In this document: one piece after another, positions 25,641 through 29,973 of the stretch
Layout: each line of letters opens with the position of its first letter
How positions within the stretch are numbered: the first letter of the stretch is position 1
DNA from: a bacterium
Lineage (GTDB): Bacteria; SZUA-79; Acidulodesulfobacterales; Acidulodesulfobacteraceae
DNA: 29,973 nucleotides
Reading direction: 5' to 3'
Assembly (NCBI GenBank): GCA_021794255.1
Contig: JAJYRF010000093.1
Location: 1-29,973, forward strand
The notes under the pieces: generated by a model
Databases searched by the model: none
What the model was told of the DNA's origin: nothing
Seen by the model: only the letters and a program-made list of their open reading frames with translations
Program-made: the position numbers and the translations under genes

Positions 25641-26048
25641 TTAATACGGGTAAAAATAAGGATAAGGAGCATAAGGAGCCCAGTTCCAGTTCCAGTTTTG
25701 CCATACCCAGTAAGGCTGTAATCTCTGCCCTCTTCTTAAAGCCCTGCGCTGTTTTTTACGTATACCGGTTCTAAGCATATAATTTAAAACACCGGAACTA
25801 ATCCCGTCATTATGCAGTTTTATTACCTGCCTTGCGGTAAAGTAAAAAACCTCGTGTGATGCCCTTAGCCTTTTAATAATTGCAATATCCAAAACGTGTT
25901 CTTTAGACAGTTTAATTATATCTGCAATAGTCAGCGGAGGAGGGGTAGGCTTTACGTAATAGGCGCAGCCGCTGAAAACGGCTGCTGGTAGTAAAACTAT
26001 AACCGTTAATATTAAAAAACGTATAAATAAATTGTTTTTCGATTTCAT
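25641..26048 (-). CDS. Small lipoprotein of unknown function
   Basis: From ATG 26048 the protein has 135 aa (a GTG at 26063 would add five residues). A signal peptide with lipobox VFSGC places the lipidated Cys at residue 28 of this start, so it is a membrane-anchored lipoprotein. The core, LTIADIIKLSKEHVLDIAIIKRLRASHEVFYFTARQVIKLHNDGISSGVLNYML, has two similar helix pairs (I-x-LSKE-x-V... and V-x-KLHNDGIS...) as in periplasmic proteins with 'SDxVI/LKxxGVS' repeats. A basic stretch KKQRRALRRGQR and a Trp/Tyr/Pro-rich tail (WVWQNWNWNW...YPYFYPY) follow. Function not recognised. The ExbD remnant lies directly downstream. Confidence 0.72.
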   Translation of the reverse strand: MKSKNNLFIRFLILTVIVLLPAAVFSGCAYYVKPTPPPLTIADIIKLSKEHVLDIAIIKRLRASHEVFYFTARQVIKLHNDGISSGVLNYMLRTGIRKKQRRALRRGQRLQPYWVWQNWNWNWAPYAPYPYFYPY

Positions 26049-26135
26049 AATTTTATTTTTCACTTTTTTTAATGCCTAATAAATATATAATAAGGTGTAT
26101 AATCATTTATCATATTGATATATGCCATATTAAAA

Positions 26136-27317
26136 TTAAATAAATGCATCTTCAAAGCCGTTCGCATACCTGTCCCTGTCCGTGAGCGGTTCAAGTCCCC
26201 AGAGGTTTTCCGCGTATTTAAGAACCGAAGCGTGTTCGTGTCTTACATTGGATATGTAGCCCTTTTTGACAAAAGGGGAAATAATTATGCATCCGACGCG
26301 CATGCCAAGCCCGTAATAATCGACAACGGGCGGAACGACATGGTCGTAAAAGCCTCCGCACTCGTCCCAGTTTAAAAATATCGCCGATTTGGAAAACAGA
26401 GAGCTTTTTCTGAGCGCCTCTATCCGTTTAACCGTGTAAAGCATGCCGGTTTTAACGTCTGCGGGCGGGTGTTCTGAGTGTTTAAAGTCCGGAACTAACC
26501 AGCTGAATTGCGGGAGCGTCCCTTTTTTTATATCCATAAAATACTCCTCTGCGGGCCTTATTTTATTCCATAAGTTTTTATCCTTTTTAAAACTTTCGAA
26601 CCATATAACGGGCACATAGTGATGAACATATTTTTTTGGATTTGGCCATCCTTGAACGTATATCTTCCACGAAATTTTAGCTTTTTCCAGACTGTTGAAA
26701 ATAGTCGGAAACTCATAAGGCTTATGTGGCGGCGCATCTGTTATATGCCCGTTGGACTGTCCCGCAATCTGATAAAGCCTGTTGGGCTGCGTCGGCGCCA
26801 TAATGGAGTGAAAGTAATTCTGGCACAGGGTGTAATTAGTAGCGTAATAATAATATGGCGAAAGTGCTTTCTTCGTATTGTAATATCCCATTATTACTTT
26901 ATAATCGTTTACAGGCTGGTTAATCCCGTTTAAAAAGTATCCGTCCATCTTTCCGTTATTATAAACTGTATGAAGTGCCTTCCACGAGTGATTCGGATCG
27001 ACATGGTTAGGGGTAACGTATTCGAAGCCTAAATCATATGGCTTTATGCTTCCGTCCATTCCGTCAGTAATCCCAAGTTCTATCACCCTTCTTGGTTGTC
27101 CGTTTACTGTTTCGTCCATTTTGCCGAAATAGTGATCGAAACTTCTGTTTTCCTGCATTATTAAAACGATATGTTCCGGTTTTTTAAATTTATTTTTAGA
27201 TGCCCCCTTATCGTCTAATAAACCTGAGGCGTCCGCTTTTTTAAAGTCGGCACCGGTTAAAAATAGCCCAGATAAAAGGCTTATTCCAGTAAGTTTTACA
27301 AAATCCCTTCTGTTCAT
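26136..27317 (-). CDS. Tat-exported phosphoesterase (phospholipase C / acid phosphatase family, PF04185)
   Basis: Hydrolyses phosphate esters outside the cytoplasm; members are phospholipase C or AcpA-type acid phosphatases. The 393 aa begin with a twin-arginine signal MNRRDFVKLTGISLLSGLFL (RR at 3-4). The family signature HIVLIMQENRSFDHYFG (49-65) follows, then DPNHSW, MAPTQPNRLYQIAG, SWLVPDFKHSEHPP, NWDECGGFYDHVVPP and RHEHASVLKYAE, which carry the metal-binding and catalytic Glu, Asn, Thr, Asp and His residues. GGAGGG sits 5 nt before the ATG. G+C is higher than in the corrin cluster. A phased Pho-box array with a TATAAT lies about 190-280 bp upstream, so expression under phosphate starvation is expected. 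Which ester is used cannot be told from sequence. Confidence 0.9.
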   Translation of the reverse strand: MNRRDFVKLTGISLLSGLFLTGADFKKADASGLLDDKGASKNKFKKPEHIVLIMQENRSFDHYFGKMDETVNGQPRRVIELGITDGMDGSIKPYDLGFEYVTPNHVDPNHSWKALHTVYNNGKMDGYFLNGINQPVNDYKVIMGYYNTKKALSPYYYYATNYTLCQNYFHSIMAPTQPNRLYQIAGQSNGHITDAPPHKPYEFPTIFNSLEKAKISWKIYVQGWPNPKKYVHHYVPVIWFESFKKDKNLWNKIRPAEEYFMDIKKGTLPQFSWLVPDFKHSEHPPADVKTGMLYTVKRIEALRKSSLFSKSAIFLNWDECGGFYDHVVPPVVDYYGLGMRVGCIIISPFVKKGYISNVRHEHASVLKYAENLWGLEPLTDRDRYANGFEDAFI

Positions 27318-27509
27318 AACGACCCTCCCATGGTTTTAATAAATTATATTTAAATAGCTTTTAAAAACTCATGCGAAAGGGTTTTACTTCTCCTTCCGCA
27401 TGAAAGTCTATTCTTCCTATTAAGGTTTGTTGTTGTTTTTTTAATAGCTTGCTAATTTAATTAAATAAATGGACGTTTTTAATTTTATTTTATGGATTAT
27501 CATTAGATG

Positions 27510-27565
27510 ATTATACCAAACGAATATTACAATTTTATGACATTTTAGTTAAATTTTTGTTACAG
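27510..27565 (-). promoter_or_regulatory. PhoB-type promoter: four phased 7-bp Pho-box repeats and a -10 box
   Basis: Read on the minus strand from 27565: CTGTAAC, ATTTAAC, ATGTCAT and TTGTAAT, each separated by exactly four A/T bases (11-bp period). After a further 10 bp comes TATAAT (27515-27510). In PhoB-activated promoters the CTGTCAT-type direct repeats replace the -35 box and end about 10 bp before -10, which is what is seen. Transcription would start near 27503 and run into the phosphoesterase with a leader of about 185 nt. Confidence 0.65.
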
Positions 27566-27578
27566 ATTTTTAAATATT

Positions 27579-27596
27579 GTTACAGATTTGTTACAT
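27579..27596 (-). promoter_or_regulatory. Second Pho-box pair upstream of the first
   Basis: ATGTAAC and CTGTAAC on the minus strand with a 4-bp spacer, 13 bp upstream of the four-repeat array and 20 bp (not 22) out of phase with it. It may be an additional PhoB dimer site. The surrounding 27318-27830 has no gene. Confidence 0.5.
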
Positions 27597-27830
27597 TTTT
27601 GTTTATATATTTTGGGATGCGGCAGAATATAATGAACCGATAAATTAATACAACTTTACCGAAATTTAGCCTTGTCCAACTTTATTATGATGGCGATAAA
27701 TATTTTTAATTTACAAATAAAAAAATATGATATAATTTTTACTAATTAATCAATAAAAAATCAGACTGACACGAAATATCTAACGCTACCTTTACATTCG
27801 GCTAAGTATTATTCAAAACACCAAAAACAA

Positions 27831-28001
27831 ATGACGGCGACGATTAAAGAATGTAATAAAATACATCCGAAAATACAAAGCCATGGACAGCTTAAAAAAT
27901 TTATGACAACAAATTTAAGCAAAGACTGTCAAAATGCAAATTTTGCGGCGGATAGTCTCACAAATCAAAGCTTAGGTAAGAACTTAGCGGCGGGGTGGTA
28001 A
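27831..28001 (+). CDS. Possible small hypothetical protein (56 aa)
   Basis: ATG at 27831 to TAA at 27999-28001; the frame is open back to 27750. It reads MTATIKECNKIHPKIQSHG and later CQNANFAADSLTNQSLGKN. It has two cysteines, no signal peptide and no membrane segment, and its G+C is higher than that of the spacer around it. No Shine-Dalgarno precedes the ATG. It resembles no family I recognise and could be the tail of a decayed gene. Confidence 0.25.
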   Translation: MTATIKECNKIHPKIQSHGQLKKFMTTNLSKDCQNANFAADSLTNQSLGKNLAAGW

Positions 28002-28040
28002 TATAAATAAATAAATCATTAGTTATTTCAAGGAGGAGTT

Positions 28041-28361
28041 ATGGAAGGGCAATTAACGAGTAATTTAACGAAGTATTGCAGGGATTGCGGAGCGGAAATA
28101 AATTCTAAAGCTGAAATATGCCCTAAATGCGGGGTAAGGCAGCAGATAAGCTCAACCGGAAAAAGCAAAATTGCAGCAGGATTATTTGGTATTTTCCTTG
28201 GAGGTCTTGGCATACATAAATTTTATTTGGGTGAAATCGGCTGGGGTATTGTTTATTTAATTTTCTGTTGGACATTTATACCTGCGCTTGTCGGTTTTAT
28301 TGAGGGGATAATATATTTTACGATGTCAGATGAAGCGTTTGCGGCTAAATACGGGAAATAA
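28041..28361 (+). CDS. Zinc-ribbon and TM2 domain membrane protein
   Basis: A 106-aa protein with an N-terminal zinc ribbon (CRDCG at 13-17, CPKCG at 27-31; four cysteines) and a TM2 domain. In the TM2 part GLFGIFLGGLGIHKFYLG leads to a first membrane helix, an acidic turn, and a second helix GIVYLIFCWTFIPALVGFIEG, ending with a short charged tail. The HKFYLG and FIEG motifs are typical of TM2 proteins. The function of the family in bacteria is not settled. AAGGAGGAG 3-5 nt before the ATG is the best ribosome site in the window. It is monocistronic. Confidence 0.88.
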   Translation: MEGQLTSNLTKYCRDCGAEINSKAEICPKCGVRQQISSTGKSKIAAGLFGIFLGGLGIHKFYLGEIGWGIVYLIFCWTFIPALVGFIEGIIYFTMSDEAFAAKYGK

Positions 28362-28410
28362 AAACTGATAAAAGTTGAAGGCTGAAAACTAATGATAAAG
28401 CGGTTTTCAG

Positions 28411-28484
28411 ATACCTATTTAACATAAATTTGATAAAATTATACCCTATACCTATTTAACATAAATTTGATAAAATTATACCCT
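28411..28484. repeat. Perfect 37-bp tandem duplication
   Basis: Two identical 37-bp copies (28411-28447 and 28448-28484), each starting ATACCTATTTAAC and ending ATACCCT, just downstream of the TM2 gene. The following 28485-28602 is AT-rich; TATAAT at 28537-28542 could be a -10 box. Confidence 0.95.
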
Positions 28485-28602
28485 ATTTGTAATAAAAATT
28501 TAATATAAAATTCATACTATTGCTTTATTTATTTGGTATAATGACTATAATCTTGATTTAAAAGAATTATAAATTGATAAAATAAATAATAATTAAAATT
28601 AT

Positions 28603-28951
28603 ATGCAAACACTTGAATTATTTAAAAATGAAGTTGAAATAATTAAACAAAATTTGTTAGATAATTATTTTTTCCATAACTGCCTGCTATAATACAGAAC
28701 GACTTATTTTCGAAATACGAGTTTGATTCTTTTGAAGAACTTCAGGCAGTGCTGAAAAGATATTACGATTTTTATAATAAAGAAAGGCTTCATTTTCGTC
28801 ATTATTATGATATAAATCGCCGGAAGCCTATCTTAAGGAATATTTAAATAACAATCCCCCTGCCCTTGATAATTATTTAAAACGGCAACAATATATTCGG
28901 ATAACGATGCTCCCGGAGCCGCCCTTGAACCATGCGGCTTGCCGTTTATAA
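28603..28951 (+). pseudogene. Decayed integrase-core (DDE) transposase C-terminus
   Basis: Three reading frames contribute. The middle one reads LFSKYEFDSFEELQAVLKRY and then YDFYNKERLHF, which is the end of an rve-type transposase (IS3/IS481 relatives: FDSxEELQxxLxxYxxFYNxERxH). A shift near 28817 then leads to SPEAYLKEYLNNNPPALDNYL, the expected following segment, ending at a stop at 28949-28951. An upstream frame (MQTLELFKNEVEIIKQ from 28603) stops at 28690 and belongs less certainly. ATCCCCCTGCCCTT (28854-28867) and AAGGCAAGGGGGAT (28960-28973) form an imperfect inverted repeat around its end. Confidence 0.65.
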
Positions 28952-29075
28952 TATCATAAAAGGCAAGGGGGATAAAAAGTTTAATTAAAAAAATTATACA
29001 ACGCAAAAAATATATGTCGTCAACTTTTAATTTGTCTTGAATATATGGAACAGTTCATGATACAATAAAGGTTTT

Positions 29076-29387
29076 GTGGATAGTTATGCAAAATCGCAAA
29101 AAGAATTTGCCGAAAAATATGAAATAATTAGCGACGGACAGAATAACTTTAACGATTTAACCGAAAAAGAAGAAAAAATATTTAAAAAACTTAAAAGATG
29201 GCGTTATTTAAAAGCTAAAAAATTCAATATAGAACCCTATAAAATACTGCATGATACCGCACTATTAGCCGCTATAAAAGCAAGACCACAAAATATAGAC
29301 GAACTACTTGGAATAAAAGGCTTTGGAAATAAAAACATAGAAAAATACGGAAAAGAGCTGATAAGAATTATAAATAAAGAAAATTAA
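29076..29387 (+). CDS. Stand-alone HRDC domain protein (RecQ C-terminus-like)
   Basis: A 103-aa protein, nearly all one HRDC domain: LKRWRYLKAKKFNIEPYKIL, then HDTALLAAIKARPQNIDELL and GIKGFGNKNIEKYGKELI. HRDC is a helical nucleic-acid binding domain at the C-terminus of RecQ helicases and RNase D. The helicase part is absent: a stop lies 18 bp upstream, and only transposase debris precedes it. It uses a GTG start with AAAGG 6 nt before it. It may be an intact small DNA-binding protein or the surviving end of a truncated recQ. The short leader before it (28952-29075) shows no other gene. Confidence 0.78.
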   Translation: MDSYAKSQKEFAEKYEIISDGQNNFNDLTEKEEKIFKKLKRWRYLKAKKFNIEPYKILHDTALLAAIKARPQNIDELLGIKGFGNKNIEKYGKELIRIINKEN

Positions 29388-29517
29388 TACGAGGGGATAA
29401 AAAAATGAAAAATCTTATTAAAAAAATAACGTTAAAAAAATCTTAAAAACATACCCACAAAATCACCACAGTTTTAAAAATTGATTTTTTAACAAGACAG
29501 AAAATCATTATAAATAC

Positions 29518-29564
29518 TGGAGCGGGAAACGGGACTTGAACCCGCGACCCCCACCTTGGCAAGG
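29518..29564 (-). tRNA. Truncated tRNA-Gly(GCC), 3' part only; likely attachment site
   Basis: On the minus strand the sequence runs from the anticodon loop TTGCCAA through GGTGG, the variable loop, the T arm GCGGG-TTCAAGT-CCCGT and the acceptor 3' strand TTCCCGC-T-CCA. The 5' half (acceptor, D arm, 5' side of the anticodon stem) is missing, and identity to a Gly tRNA stops at 29564. A 3' half without a 5' half is what integrases leave at the far end of an island inserted in a tRNA gene. If so, the island extends to the right, beyond this window. ATATATTAATGCCG and its near-complement (29628-29669) form a hairpin close by. Confidence 0.75.
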
Positions 29565-29680
29565 GGTTACTTTAAAATTAACCAAACGGGCTTTCTACCT
29601 TCACTTATAGATTTATTAACGGTTTAGCGGCATTATATATATTGCGATATTTTCCATATATTAATGCCGTTTCGGATATT

Positions 29681-29702
29681 TTGTGTGACACTTGTGTGAC
29701 AG
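29681..29702. repeat. Two 11-bp direct repeats
   Basis: TTGTGTGACAC followed directly by TTGTGTGACAG. One helical turn of spacing suggests a protein-binding site. On the minus strand the core reads CTGTCAC and GTGTCAC with 4-bp spacing, resembling a Pho box, but no gene is positioned to use it. A recombinase or island-encoded regulator site is equally possible. Confidence 0.4.
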
Positions 29703-29729
29703 TTTAAAACAGTTTAGGTATAGTAACAC

Positions 29730-29942
29730 TCACGCCACTATTAATTCAACAGGTAAGGGCGTATCCACCCCGGCTGTTTTGCTGACATATAATTTTTCTA
29801 TGCCTATCGTCCTTCCGGCTTTATCTTTTTTTAATATAATCCCCTCGCCTGCTTCTTCAGACATTACCTCGTCTTTGGGATTTCCAAACCATATATCCAT
29901 TGTATCGAAGTCCCTGCGGTAATAAACCGTTATTTTTTCCAT
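29730..29942 (-). CDS. DUF2283 family protein
   Basis: A 70-aa protein of the DUF2283 family: a beta strand ITVYYRRDFDTMDIWFGNPK, then MSEEAGEGIILKKDKAGRTI and GIEKLYVSK. Members are small, often next to mobile genes or toxin-like partners; their function is not established. GGGAG 7 nt before the ATG supports the start. Codon use is less AT-biased than in the corrin cluster. By the tRNA-fragment argument it would lie just inside an integrated element. No partner gene is visible before the window ends. Confidence 0.82.
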   Translation of the reverse strand: MEKITVYYRRDFDTMDIWFGNPKDEVMSEEAGEGIILKKDKAGRTIGIEKLYVSKTAGVDTPLPVELIVA

Positions 29943-29973
29943 ATCGAATCTCCCTCTTTTACCTTATCCGTCG

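Noticed and set aside
29405..29446. 13-residue reading frame with a GAGGGG site in front
   Set aside because: Too short and lysine-rich by base composition alone; could be the head of a deleted gene but nothing supports it.
29681..29702. Pho box controlling the DUF2283 gene
   Set aside because: It lies downstream of that gene, not upstream, and no -10 or gene follows in the right direction.

Overview
This is a very AT-rich window from a Gram-negative bacterium. The envelope evidence is an Omp85 protein with TamB, a lipoprotein signal, a Tat-exported enzyme and a type IV pilus motor/platform pair. The mix of AT-rich codon use, anaerobic-route corrin ring genes (cbiD, cbiG) and a DsrE-like exported protein would fit a low-GC anaerobic delta-proteobacterial-type lineage. 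That placement is inference; no rRNA or other marker gene is present.

Layout. 1-4529 (+): a tandem array, type I 3-dehydroquinate dehydratase (aroD), then pilB and pilC. 4722-5654 (-): UDP-glucuronate decarboxylase. 6040-13914 (-): a six-gene corrin ring cluster in transcription order cbiD, cbiET (cobL-like), cbiL, cbiF/cobM, cbiG, cbiH/cobJ. It covers precorrin-2 C20 methylation, C17, C11, C5/C15 and C1 methylation and C12 decarboxylation; cbiC, cbiA and the cobaltochelatase are not in the window. 14255-21914 (-): tamB followed by an Omp85 (TamA/BamA-like) gene, the two parts of an envelope assembly/lipid transport bridge.

21915-30000 is an accessory-looking region. It holds a structured RNA resembling an IscB-associated omega RNA (HEARO) with its nuclease gene missing, a radical SAM/SPASM-PqqD pair, a cysteine-free DsrE-like exported protein with a broken CxxCH (haem c) gene directly behind it, an ExbD/TolR C-terminal remnant, a small lipoprotein, a Tat-exported phosphoesterase with a PhoB-type promoter, a zinc-ribbon/TM2 protein, a decayed transposase, a stand-alone HRDC protein, a truncated tRNA-Gly (likely attachment site) and a DUF2283 protein.

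Two things run through the window. First, most spacers carry a private short tandem repeat (units of 4 to 40 bp) or a hyphenated palindrome. Second, the corrin enzymes carry long asparagine/serine-rich insertions built from AAY, AGY and GAY codons, which lengthen some of them greatly (cbiD is 638 aa against roughly 350-380 usual). The strongest regulatory signal is the phased Pho-box array 10 bp upstream of a TATAAT in front of the phosphoesterase.
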